Counted from the first letter of the stretch, positions 49,918 to 60,269 are shown. The stretch is DNA of 64,000 nucleotides from Selaginella moellendorffii (GCF_000143415.4 NW_003314285.1:593469-657468); one strand, 5' to 3'. The notes: generated by a model from the letters alone, not told the origin. A program made the numbers and translations.

Positions 49918-51394
49918 CTTACCTTGTGCAGGTTGTGAGCTCGGCCCAACATGGGTATCTTCAAAAGTAGCTGTTAACGCCGTTTCAGCATCTGGGGGTG
50001 GCCACGCTCCTGCATACAGAGCTTGTGAGATAACATTTAAACTTAAAGTGTGTACTCACCAGGTTCGCAGAGAAGATACTGTTTTTCTTTGGCAACTGTA
50101 ATTATATGCTCCATTGAAGTCATCTCTTCAATGGAGTTTGTCACCGCAACACAAGGGACACCCTTGAGTAGTGCGGCTCGAAAGAATAGTCCGCCGCAGT
50201 TGTACTCGACAACGCATTTGCCCTTGGAGTCGGAAGCAGATGACCCACCCGCTATTGCGTTGAAGACCCAGCTGAGCATTTCCCATGCTGCACCTGGAGC
50301 TTTCTTTGGATTCGAAAGCTCCATAGCCGTCTTCAGTTCCTCAGGCACGGGTAAATTGACCTCCCTCAGATCAATTCGATTGGCCTTGTCGAACGAAGCT
50401 GGGAAGTCACTCCAGTCCCACTCTGCTGCAGGACCAATAACAAGGGCGAGTGTGAAGATGCGGACATTCGTCGGTATCTTCTTCTTAGCCATTATCCCAT
50501 GGATCTCCCGCATCTCCTTGCCTTTCAACCGAGCCTTCACCTCGTTCAAGGCCTTCCAGAACTTGTGATAGGATTCGGAGTCGTAGATCATATAGTGGAC
50601 TGAAGATTCCACCTCCGCAAGTCCCACCATTAAGTCAATGATGGAGCTGACTTCGTCTGCATGAGTGATCTCCTCGTTTGTGAAGTCCATCACACAAAAG
50701 ATGTTCTTGACCTGCTCATCTCTGCGGGAAACGATGCTCCTCCACCTTTGATCCTCATCCGAATTCACGTATACCCGGTAAGGTTCTCGATAGGCCTCTG
50801 CTGCGGGGTCGAGCTGTTTCTGAAGCCGGCGGTCGACATCCCTCTTAATGAAATTTGGATACTGATCCAACTTCTCAGCTTTACTTTTCGTGGCATCCCG
50901 CAGCAGATCGATGAACTTGGGGGCCCCCTTCACGTACTCGTCGATGTCTTCATTTGACAACTCCAGCGCTTCCATCATCTCTTGCGTGGTGTCGATGCTC
51001 ACCCTCTCCACGGCCACTTGCTCGAAGATCCAATCCTTCAATAGCGCACGAGCTCTCAGAGTCGTGCACAAGTCCTCGTATGTCACAATATGGCCGGGAG
51101 TCATTTTGGTCTTGTTGAAGACAACCTCACCACGTAGAAGAGCATTAGCCACTGTCAGAAGGTCGTCGTCGTCTAGAGACCGCGAGAAACGCAAGGCATT
51201 GAGCTTCAAATCATTGGGCTTCCGGCCGTCCTCCACACCCATTGAGTTTAGCAACTCCCCGTCATGGTACCTCCTTAGCACATCTACCCATTTGTCAAAA
51301 ACAACTTTTGTCGCGAGTAGAATGTTATGGATGCTGAGTGTGTCATTGCCCCCCAGTGTTTTCGAGAGAAGACTCGAGAATTCCTGCAATGGAA

Positions 51395-51416
51395 ATGGCG
51401 TGAGGCCACATGCTAT
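51395..51416. repeat. Palindrome filling gene B intron 2 (54 nt), element 3
   Basis: The 54-nt intron 51437-51384 consists largely of this copy and a partial second one. Its length is a multiple of three and it has no stop, so retention would add 18 residues (VSLVAYGIACGLTPFPLQ). Confidence 0.85.
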
Positions 51417-52671
51417 GCCATATGCAACGAGGCTTACCTGCCAGGCGCTAGTTGCTAGTGCACGTCCTTGTCCTGGTTTTTGTGGCTTCTTCAGTTGAAC
51501 CCAGAGCTTCCGTGTTCGTGCCAATGTCTCGTGCAGACCCGATTTGTAGCATGTTTCTTGCTTGACATTCTGCGCGTGGGAGATGTATATGATAGATCGG
51601 AGGGGCGAGTTGCCTTTTATCAGGCGGACAACTCTTGTCTTGAAGACTTTCTTCACCTCCTCGCCCACCATAATATCCACAACTATCTCTTGCATCGCCA
51701 AGCTAGAATGCTGCCCGGAGACGGCATAGAACCGGATGTTCTGATCGTCCAACACCTTCCTATTGATCAAGTCTGGAAACCTCATCTCGCCCTTCATTGT
51801 TCGGTAGTAGGGGATCACGTCTGCGATGTCGGGTGTTACTGGACTTGCCAGAACCTTCTGCTTCAGTTTCTCCACCCACTCATCAGATACTAGCCTGTGG
51901 TTGTATTTGCTTTGGATGTCGATACGGCTCACGTCGATTGTATATACATTGTTGGAATAGTAACAAGTACTATTATCTGCGACGATTTTTGCTGCCTCTT
52001 CTTGCTCTTTCTGCTCTTTGCGGCTCTTCTTTTTGGTGGGTGTAGTGTTCGAACCCGAGGCAATGGCATCACTGAGTAGCTTCTTTTTTGGAGCAGGAGA
52101 GTCGGACGTCGGCTTGAGCTTGACCACCCTTTTCTGCTTTGAGGTAGTTTCCAGATCGACCCCCTTCCCCTTTGCTTCGCGAACTGGAGTCACTCTCAAC
52201 GGCTCAATGTTGGAATATAGTTTTTGAACATCGCCGTAGGTGAGGTCCGTGGATTCCATGTGATCTTCATAGACCCGCAGCGTCTTTGAAATTGTGGGCC
52301 TCCTGGACAACCTCTCCCTAGCTCCCTCTAGGAATTCCTCATAGCCGCTGCCCCCCTCCGGGAAGCCGCTAGGATGTGCAAGGTGGATCTTGAAGGCAGA
52401 CGCTGTCTCTACCACAAGTGCCAGTCCATATTCTTGCATGGAACTGCATGGAGTGTCTGTCACTTGGATGAGGATCCCCATGCATTCTTTTCTCCCACCA
52501 TCTATATTGTACAGCCTCAGATCCTCGCCTTCCATCCCGAAAGTCCAACTGGTGAGCTCCTCCCCCTTCTCTGCATCCACATTGACAGTGGCTGGAAGAA
52601 GAATGCAATTCCTCGCCTGTTTAGAAATGCACAACAATTAGAGCTGACAGATGAAAAGCTAGTAGCTGGAA

Positions 52672-52830
52672 ATAACGTGAGGCCACACGCCATTCACCAC
52701 TGCATCAGATGTCTTGAGGCTGCATCCTAAGATGGCGTGAGGCTACACGCCATCTGTAACCGGACTGCACTCGAGAGCCCAATCGGTGCATGCCAATGTT
52801 GCTACTGAATGGCATGTGGCCTCATGCCAT
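52672..52830. repeat. Three palindromes in gene B intron 1, element 3
   Basis: Copies at 52672-52693, 52732-52753 and 52809-52830, all inside the 239-nt first intron (52855-52617). Counterparts lie in the same intron of element 2 (32441-32599) and element 1 (25947-26103). Confidence 0.92.
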
Positions 52831-53611
52831 TTTCTACTTGGCCTAAAAGACTTACCATTTGAAGCCGAATGGAGGCGTGACAACCGGACTCGCTGGCGAA
52901 TGTGCACTGTGTGTGCAGCGGATTGTAGCAGCAAGGCTACTCTGCCACTTACAGTTGGAGAGTGGCGCTGAAATCTCCCGGGACGCCAAGTGGGCTGCGT
53001 GTGGGTGGCGGAGTGGGCGGCGGAGTTGGCGGCGAAGTTACAAACTGGGTGTGTCTTGAAGTGGACGCCGATGCACACGAGCGCGATGCGAGCGCGAGTG
53101 GACGCCGATGCACACGAGAAACCTGTAGAGAAGTGGGAGCGCGAGTGGGAGCGCGATGCGAGCGCGAGTGGGAGCGCGATGCGAGCGCGAGTGTGCGAGC
53201 GCGAGTACGAAGCAAAATGCAAAACCTAACCTCACACGCGCGAAATGTCACGACGGTTGGTAATCCCGCCACGTCATCATTTCTCGGACTTGGGCGCCAC
53301 CATTAATTTCTGGATCGGCGCGCGCATGCGTGAAATCCAAAAGAAATCCGCAACGTCATCATTCCTCGGACTGCATGCACGCGAAATCCAAAAGAAAGAT
53401 CATGATTGGGATATCATTTAATACCCTCGCTATATTTATACCATGCATGATTGGATATTCCAAAGCATCTTGTATTTCCAAAAATGCCAGATGTTCAGCT
53501 AAATAAATTGTCAGAGGATTTGATGTGACGTTCAAGCATGTGGGCTCATGCAATTTTGATCCCAAAAAATGCATCAAAAAATGCTCGGCGTCATCTGGCG
53601 TTATCTCTTGA

Positions 53612-53633
53612 ATGGCGTGGGGCCGCATGCCAT
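53612..53633. repeat. Palindrome in middle region, element 3
   Basis: ATGGCGTG-GGGCCG-CATGCCAT. More degenerate copies lie at about 53534, 54540 and 54610 in the same middle region. Confidence 0.85.
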
Positions 53634-54169
53634 TTTCAGGAAGCACATAGGAGTAATTATTCCTTTACAGGGCGAATATTCTTGGACCACGCGCGAGTAT
53701 ATTTTGAGTTTCATTCTGATCCACGCGCTAGATTGTTTCTAGATTTTACAGGATGGTATACAACTGTTAGATCTTGATGACCCTGTACAGAATGGTATCT
53801 CGATCGGTCACTTCTTGATGACCCTGCAAAGAAGCATCTCGATCGGACACCGACATGAGACCACACGAGCCTTACAATGTTTCAGGGGCATTTGCCATAG
53901 ATCCGACCGTTATTTTGCTCCAAGATTCTACAGTTTGGTGTGACATTGACCTTTCCGATGCGACACTGCAAAGGGACATCAACTTCACGAATGCGGGATC
54001 ACAAGAAACCAACTTCACTAACTCTGGTTTCACCAAGATCTACGTAAGGAGTTATGAAATGAAAGGATCTTCTCTATTGAAATGTTGTTTATGGTCCTAA
54101 GGGCATTGTGACATATCCAAGGATTTTCATCAAGTTCTGTATTTGCATGTTTATCAAGCTACTGAATTG

Positions 54170-54202
54170 CTAAACCCTAGACCCTAAACCCTAACCCTAA
54201 AC
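54170..54202 (-). repeat. Interstitial telomere-type repeats, element 3
   Basis: CTAAACCCTAGACCCTAAAC plus CCTAACCCTAAAC: about four TTTAGGG/TTAGGG units (minus strand) between genes A and B. Confidence 0.85.
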
Positions 54203-55185
54203 ATGTGGCAAATGCTGCGTGAAGAAAGATGCCCTTTCTGGGCAAATGCTGTAAGAGGCAGATGCCGAGCAGATGTATCTCAGGCTAGCGAAGGGGACAA
54301 ACGAAAGCTAGCTATAAACATGACGGGATGCAAATAGATTACTAGGCTGGTCCTGCGAAAATCAAAAACCATAATTGAAAACATTGAAAATGCAAAAAGA
54401 AAGGTTTATAATATTTTTGAATTTTAAGCAACCAAAGGAATGTAAGTAGGGCATGTGTTTGTAAGTTTAAAAATGCCTCAGCCATATAAATTCCCAAGTA
54501 AATAAAGCTGTTTCTATTTTTGGTACAGGTAAACTTTATAGCGTGTGGGCTCATGCAATTTTGAACCCAAAAATGCACCAAAAGATGCTCGACTAGCATT
54601 ATTCTTTGAATGGCATGTGGCATTATATTGCCATAAATGGACGTACACACACAGCATAATTATTCCTTTACACGGCGAATAATCTTGGCGCGGATCGCTG
54701 ACATGGCATGGCAAAGTTCGAATCACTGACATGGCACAGCTGGATCGAGGCAAGGACATGATGTGACAAAGTTCAACCTCCGACAGCAAAGTCTAGAAGC
54801 TACTCAGTTTGAAATTTGTCAGAGGAATCATAAGATCTGGTTTGTCAGAGGATTTGATGTGACGTTCAAACGTGTGTTATTTTTGAATTCTCGAACTCAT
54901 TCCTAGGTCTATCATTTTTGTGCGCCGTGTTCTTGGTTCCGCTGAGCGCAGTGAGCGCTGCTTGTGTAAGCGGCGTTGTGAGCTGTGGTTTATGCGTCTA
55001 CAAGCGGTTGCGGCATTGCGAGCGCCATTGCGAGCGGCAGTTTATGCGAGTGGCAGTTTGTGCGAGCGGCGCTACGAGCAGTTGCGGTGTTGCGAGCGGC
55101 GCTACGAGTAGTTGCGGTGTTGCGAGCGGCACTGTCTTTGGTGTGGCTACCGCTTCCTCTTGATATTCGGCACTTGTGCTTCCTG

Positions 55186-55498
55186 GTATGTTCACCATGG
55201 AATGGTTTAGGACCACATTTAGAAATGGCATGAGGCCACATGCCATCTTGGGCCCTTGCAATTTCATGGCTAGCGTAGTGTCATGTATGATGGCATGAGG
55301 CCTCATGCCATTAGTGGTACCACTAATGGCATGAGGGCTCATGCCAATTTTGTGAATGCGAAATTTCATGTGGGTGTCAATAGCATGTTTGAATAATGGC
55401 ATGTGGCCTCATGCTATTGAGGTTGTTTGGTATGTTATGATTTAGGCCATTCTCCAATCATTTTTTGTATGGTCTTAACTTCTTTTCTGCACTTTCAG
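55186..55498 (+). other. Leader intron of gene A, element 3, packed with palindromes
   Basis: Donor TTCCTG^GTATGT at 55185/55186 and acceptor CTTTCAG at 55498, one base before the ATG. It contains four 22-bp palindromes (55225, 55290, 55326, 55396). The same leader in elements 1 and 2 has three. The donor choice is a prediction. Confidence 0.6.
55225..55417. repeat. Four palindromes in gene A leader intron, element 3
   Basis: Copies at 55225-55246, 55290-55311, 55326-55347 and 55396-55417, each ATGGCATG-N6-CATGCCAT or one or two bases off. The two middle copies are joined by TTAGTGGTACCACTAA, making a larger perfect inverted repeat centred on GGTACC. Confidence 0.92.
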
Positions 55499-55499
55499 A

Positions 55500-58400
55500 A
55501 TGGCCTTCAGGGTTGGGGAAAAGGTTTACATTTTGAATGGTGGGAAGAGAGTTGCAAAAGGGACCCTTGTGTCTATGGATCGGAACTTTGTTATACACTG
55601 TCAAAGGCTTGGGGAAGGCAATGCTGCTGTATCAGTAGAGACTGTCTTCGATGGGAATGTGGTCGCTATTGAACGAGGAGAGATGGTCGTCGGGGTAAAT
55701 GTTGTTGTTGCCTTGAAAAATCTTCAGAAGAAAGCAGATGTTGGGGACAGCGCAAGTGCGACGCATGTTCCCTCCGTGGATCTTAAGAACCGTGCTAGAT
55801 GGATTCAGGCAAAGGTGTTTCTAAACAACCCCGAGGGGGAGGTGGTAGCTGAGGGCTTAGCCACAGTTGTCGATCCAAGAGATGCGGTTGCTAATCAAGA
55901 ATTGGGCTGGGATGATATTGGAGTTGCAATTTTAGAGGTTGTTGACACAGAAGAAAACAGTCTGACTATTGGAAGCATTGTGCGGTGGAAATTGAGGCAT
56001 TTAGTGTTTGAGAATGTGAAGGATTCACAATCAAACACCACTACAACTGATGACAGAACATCTCTTCATGGGAAAAGAAAGTACACCTTCCTACAGCGCA
56101 GCCAAAGGGATCTGAGCAACGAACTGAAAAGGCAGAAAATGGCGATGGAGGTTCGAATGGTCTCGACAGTTGCTTGTTGCAAGAGGAGGTGCTGTCAACA
56201 TGCTGATTGGGATGCTATTGAAGAGGAGAGAGCAAGATACAAGACATTATCCTGGAAGGCAGCTCGCAATTTTGTGTATGAGGCATTACGGTCATCTGTT
56301 GATGCTTCAGAACATCAGGTGGGGGGCATGGTCTTCCAGAGGGGTTTGGTCTGCATGAAGGCATGGAGAATCATTTATGGAGTCCCTCGAAGCACATTCT
56401 ACAGAATCAAAACTGAGTTCGAGGAACAAAAGGTTCAACAGGCAGTCCATGGGAACGACGGTACGCACAAAACCAGGGGTCATGTTGTATATGGAGAGGC
56501 AATCTTCAAGAGGTTTGTCGAGACATGTAGCGAGCAGCAACCACATAAAACCCGCCTCTTGGAAGATGGAACACGAGACACCCAACGAGTTCTCCCTTCC
56601 ATGTATACCAAGGGGGCCATATTGGAAGATGTGAATCGGGAACTCCAGAGTAATGGCTACAGGAAGCTGAGCCAATCTAGATTTAGTAGATTGTGGAGCA
56701 ACAGGTTCAGGGATGTGAGTATAGGAAAGTACTCCAGCTTTTCAAAGTGTGACGAGTGCACTGCTATCAAAATGGCTTTGTCGAAGAATTCTTGCAGCGC
56801 TCAAGAGCGAGAGACGTTGGTTAGAAGGCGGCTCGACCACAACATCGAGCAGAGAAGCTGCAGGACTGCATATTATCATAACAGGATTCTCTCCATGGAG
56901 AGACCTGACTCTTACCTCTGCATCATCCACGACAAAATGGACCAGAAAAAGACGTGCTTACCTCGACTCAATCCTGCCCCCAAGGCAATCTCTTCATCCA
57001 TGCAGCTGCCTGTGTCTCTGTTTGGCATAATCGCTCATGGGCATGGTGCCCAGAACTATGGGAACTTCTTTGTACCTCTATGGGGTGGCGGGGGTGCAAA
57101 CATGATGATTGCGTCCTTAGCAAAACACTTAAGGTCTCTGCAAAGTGCGCAGACTGAGCTGAACGGCCAACCCTTGCATAAGGCCCTTGTCGATCGAACC
57201 CCATACAGGGTTCAGCTGGAGGAGGAGCAAAGGCTTGCAGTATCGCGTGGGGCCCCATGCCATCCCAGTGAATATGTTGGCCGTCAGATTGTAGGGTTAT
57301 CACGTGAGGCCTCATGTCATTCCGACGAGGCTGGTCGCCCGGTGAATGCACAGCCTCATCCAAACGAAGCAGAATCTCAAGGAAGTTCTTGCAGCCAATG
57401 TGGCCTTCCACCCCATCTTCTGCTCCAAACAGACAATGCTGGCAGTGAGAACAAAAACATGTACGTCTTCGCGTACTTGGCGATGCTTGTTGCCAAAGGC
57501 ATATTTGAAACGGTTACACTTGGCTTTCTCATGGTTGGGCACACTCATGAAGACGTCGATGCCATGTTCAGTCACCTGGCAGAGTCCCTCCGGCGATCCA
57601 ATGTCCTCACCCTCCCACAACTCTACGATGAATTCCAAAATTGCATCAAAGGCACTGTTGAAGCTGCACTTGTGACAGAGGTTCCAGACTTTAAGGGGTT
57701 TGTAAGAGGCTACATCAGGGACGGATCCGAAACGCTGATTGGCCACTCCAAGCCTCTTCAGTTTCATTTCAGCATGCGTGACGGTGCTCCAGTGATGAGG
57801 TACAAGATGAGAGAATGGGACACAGTGTGGCTGCCAGTGGATGGCATTGAACTCTTCAAGAGAGATCCCATAATTGGGGAACCTATGATTCCTCAGGGTT
57901 CCCCACGGCCGATGCACCCGGATGGACTCAAAGACCAGGAAAGTATAGTGGCCGGGATTAGACAGCATATTGCCTTCTGGAAGAGGGGGTTGGTGTTTGG
58001 TGGAGAATCCTATTTTAAGAGGTGCAAGCCTTTGCTCGAATACTGGGAGAAGATTATATCTGCTATCCAAAATGGGCCGGTTGTATATGAAGAATTGGAA
58101 GAGTCCTTTTGGCCAGAACCCAGAGCACCAGATAGTAGCGGAACAATGTCCTCTGGAAATGCAGTGACAGATAACGATGTTGAGGATCACTATTGTGGGC
58201 CGAGGAACAAGAAGCCGGATTCAGCATTCAATCCAGTACAGGTCTGCAAAGGAATGGTCGTGCTTGTCAGACCCAGTAATAAAAAACAAATGATATGGGT
58301 GGGGCGCTGCATCACTGATGCAGAGGAGGACGCGGAAACTAACTCCTTCAATGTAACTGTGAAGTGGTTCAAGCCAAGTTCCGGATATACGAAGGATTGC

Positions 58401-58641
58401 CTAGAAAAGAGATGGGTGCTGAATCCAAGGGATCCCAGCATGAGCATATCGGTGGATAATGTTGTGCATGGTTGGATGCGGAAGCAGAGTGCCACCATCA
58501 CCTTGCCAGACCATGCAAGAGATGCAGCAAGAGCATTCATAACCCGGGTTCAAGGTGAGATTCATTAATATTCCTTTACTAAGTTTCTAATGTATTTTAT
58601 TTCAAGGTGAACAATCCGAATCTGAATCAGAGGAGGCGTGA
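55500..58641 (+). CDS. Gene A of element 3: DUF7869-type transposase-like protein, intact (1029 aa)
   Basis: Exon 55500-58554, intron 58555-58606 (GT..AG, 52 nt), last exon 58607-58641; spliced end VQGEQSESESEEA. Unspliced, the frame stops at once as VQGEIH. Order seen: a beta-rich N-terminal domain (VYILNGGKRVAKGTLVS), a second similar region around 95-175, a Cys cluster CCKRRCCQH (226-234), a helix-turn-helix-like stretch (IIYGVPRSTFYRIKTEF), SKCDEC (Cys 417, 420), then an RNase H-like core with Asp 478/481 in IIHDKMDQKKT, Asp 645 in QTDNAGSENKN and Glu 684/Asp 685/Asp 687 in VGHTHEDVDAMF. This order of motifs is that of eukaryotic DUF7869-domain proteins, as I know the family; DDE/D catalysis is inferred. 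A 5' UTR intron (55186-55498) precedes the ATG. The only gene A in the window without a stop. Confidence 0.88.
57243..57320. repeat. Two degenerate palindromes in coding gene A, element 3
   Basis: 57243-57262 (GCGTGGGGCCCCATGCC core) and 57299-57320 (CACGTGAGGCCTCATGTCATT). They fall between the two catalytic regions, in a stretch (SRGAPCHPSEYVGRQIVG..) that looks like an insertion relative to other DUF7869-type proteins. Confidence 0.75.
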
Positions 58642-58715
58642 TGGCATGTGGCCCTTTGCACTAGTATATCTTAATACCGGTCTGAGAAATAGAATGGCAT
58701 GTGCCCTCAGGCCTT
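58641..58715. repeat. Palindrome half-copies after gene A stop, element 3
   Basis: 58641-58662 starts on the last base of the TGA stop (TGATGGCATGTGGCC); 58694-58715 is a second partial copy. Only the left arms are well kept. Confidence 0.65.
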
Positions 58716-59233
58716 TTACTAAATCACCTTTGAAAGAAATGCAAGCCTCTATGTCGTAAAAAAAAGGTACTAGAGAAATTCCTTAATAATATGAATGTTA
58801 TTTAGTTTCATGAAAATACACTAAGGGTCAAATGAGTTAAATGACTTCTCCAGACTAGCAATGCCTCTTGCTACACCTTCACAATTAGATTCGTTAGAAA
58901 AAGATAACATTGAATAATATCTAAATGTTCTCACCATTAAGTTATATGTCTGGCTAATAGGAATGACGTTCATCTTGGAAAGCTCACCACACGCTCAATG
59001 AACAAACAAATAGTGTGTGCGCGCATGCCATCGCTCTTCTTTAGCTTCAGATTCGGCTTGTTCACCTTGACAATGAGATTTTTTATACAACCAGATGGAC
59101 TCAGTCTGGACACAAAGTCACCGCGCTAGTCACCATGCCCCAGATATGTCTAGCCCCTGGACAAAAAACATATAATTTCACGTCATTTTCAAATACTTGA
59201 AAATTTGTACCTAGTCCCATTTTACTGAATAAA

Positions 59234-59257
59234 TCCCACTTTAACGAAATAGAGCTT
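59234..59257 (-). repeat. Terminal inverted repeat, element 3 (gene A side)
   Basis: Reverse complement of the 24-bp terminus; target copy ATAT follows at 59258-59261. Confidence 0.95.
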
Positions 59258-59261
59258 ATAT

Positions 59262-60269
59262 CCAAATGATAGTGGTGTGGAACTTGAGTTTCAGGGCTTT
59301 AGGCTACTGAATGAAAGAATGGAACCAAAGTTCTAAGCATGGAACCAAGGAACAATGGCACTAAAGCATAGAATGACTCCCACAGCCCAAAGAGCAAAGG
59401 GACAAAAACATGAAGTGACTTGGAACAATTTTAGAGCATCAAACATCTCAATGCTAGGACTAACATGTAAAACAGAGCTAAATGAAATTTGGCACTATTT
59501 CAGCATACTAGTGACCTAATGCGAGGATATAGGTACTCCACCAATTTACATGGTATGAAACTTAGGCTTAGACCCAAGCCAGATGCAAAACAAGGACAGA
59601 CACTCAAGTAGGAGCTAGACTATGCCTCAAGTTGGTCGACTATGCTCAACTTACCCACTATCCTTATTATACATTTAAAACCCCCCATAACTGCCACCCC
59701 CTTGAGGACACTTTGGGCTTTCACCCTAAGCCCTTAGTATCAGGAGTTAGTCTCTAGGACAAGGTTAAAACTTACTAAATATGGAATATTTTTAGATTGC
59801 GAATTTGGACAGGGAATAAACACCATTGTGTTCAAGACAATCTCTACATTTTGTAGATATGCCAAATGAGCAAATCTAAACACTTTCCAAAAATAGCATT
59901 TAAGACCGAATGGTACTAACACAAAGTGTATGATAGCGAAAGTGTTTGGCAAACATGGTAAGTTACCATCTAGCGAATATTGAGGGACCAAACTCAATAT
60001 TGCAAGGGTTCTCAACACTAATAAGTGCAAGTCAACAAATGAGTTTCTCTAACCAGGTCAAGTATACTTGATTAATAGCACTTAGGAATTCCATCCTTAT
60101 GCTCATCTGATCAAGCGCACATGTAAAGACCAGTTTCTCAACTAGCTTAGGCAAAGACTGATAAAGGATCCAACAATACTGACCTACTACCGTCGTGGCA
60201 GTAAGGAAAGAATATTTAAAAGGATTAGCTAACAGGTAACTTTTGATACCCGAAGTCACATTCAAGACA
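59262..60269 (-). repeat. Reversed solo L3 LTR, second part
   Basis: Continues after element 3 to CAAGACA at 60269. Reverse complement of 11811-12665 and 45844-45963. No internal region or primer-binding site adjoins either end; L2-Y sequence flanks both sides, so this is a solo LTR. Confidence 0.8.

Larger units (their letters stand above)
47236..52858 (-). pseudogene. Gene B of element 3: ParB-like / acidic / FCP1-like fusion with one TGA
   Basis: Exons (minus): 52858-52856, 52616-51438, 51383-50060, 50021-49923, 49884-49795, 49745-49602, 49554-49003, 48945-48931, 48885-48778, 48730-48146, 48098-47236. Exon 1 ends exactly with ATG, so translation starts M-ARNCVLLPATVNVD. A TGA at 48182-48180 (codon 1355, CGA in elements 1 and 2) would remove the whole HAD domain. 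Downstream the HAD motifs are intact: FDLNGVL (Asp 1377), GVWTSM (Thr ~1442), a Lys in FVKPEAV (~1490) and IIDDSP (Asp 1509/1510), the four motifs of FCP1-type phosphatases, except that the second Asp of DxDx is Asn. Read-through or re-initiation at the HAD part cannot be excluded. Confidence 0.85.
52859..55185. promoter_or_regulatory. Divergent promoter / 5' region between genes A and B, element 3
   Basis: 2.3 kb without a convincing gene, between two genes reading outwards, so both promoters should be here. Contents: CpG-rich GAGCGCGATGCGAGCGC-type microrepeats (about 53075-53215) near gene B, telomere-type repeats (54170-54202), GCGAGCGGC-type microrepeats (about 54960-55130) near gene A, several palindromes, and a duplicated GTCAGAGGATTTGATGTGACG motif at 53510 and 54844. 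No TATA box can be assigned with confidence. Confidence 0.55.
46794..59257. mobile_element. Element 3: 12,464-bp DNA transposon, most complete copy
   Basis: TIRs 46794-46817 and 59234-59257; target duplication ATAT at 46790-46793 and 59258-59261, inside a reversed solo L3 LTR. Gene A (55500-58641, plus) is fully open; gene B (47236-52858, minus) has a single TGA. Between nucleotides 47236 and 52637 every position of gene B is offset from element 2 by exactly 20231, so there are no net indels over 5.4 kb. The middle region (53640-54080) and the gene A leader intron differ from elements 1 and 2. Confidence 0.95.

Noticed and set aside
54918-55163. Frame MCAVFLVPLSAVSAACVSG.. conserved in three elements
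   Set aside because: It is made by GCGAGCGGC-type microrepeats in the gene A leader, overlaps a second open frame and ends at the predicted donor; more likely 5' UTR.
46891-59040. CRISPR-like array from the repeated palindrome
   Set aside because: Spacing is irregular (tens to thousands of bp), copies sit in introns and exons of a eukaryotic transposon, and no cas gene is present.
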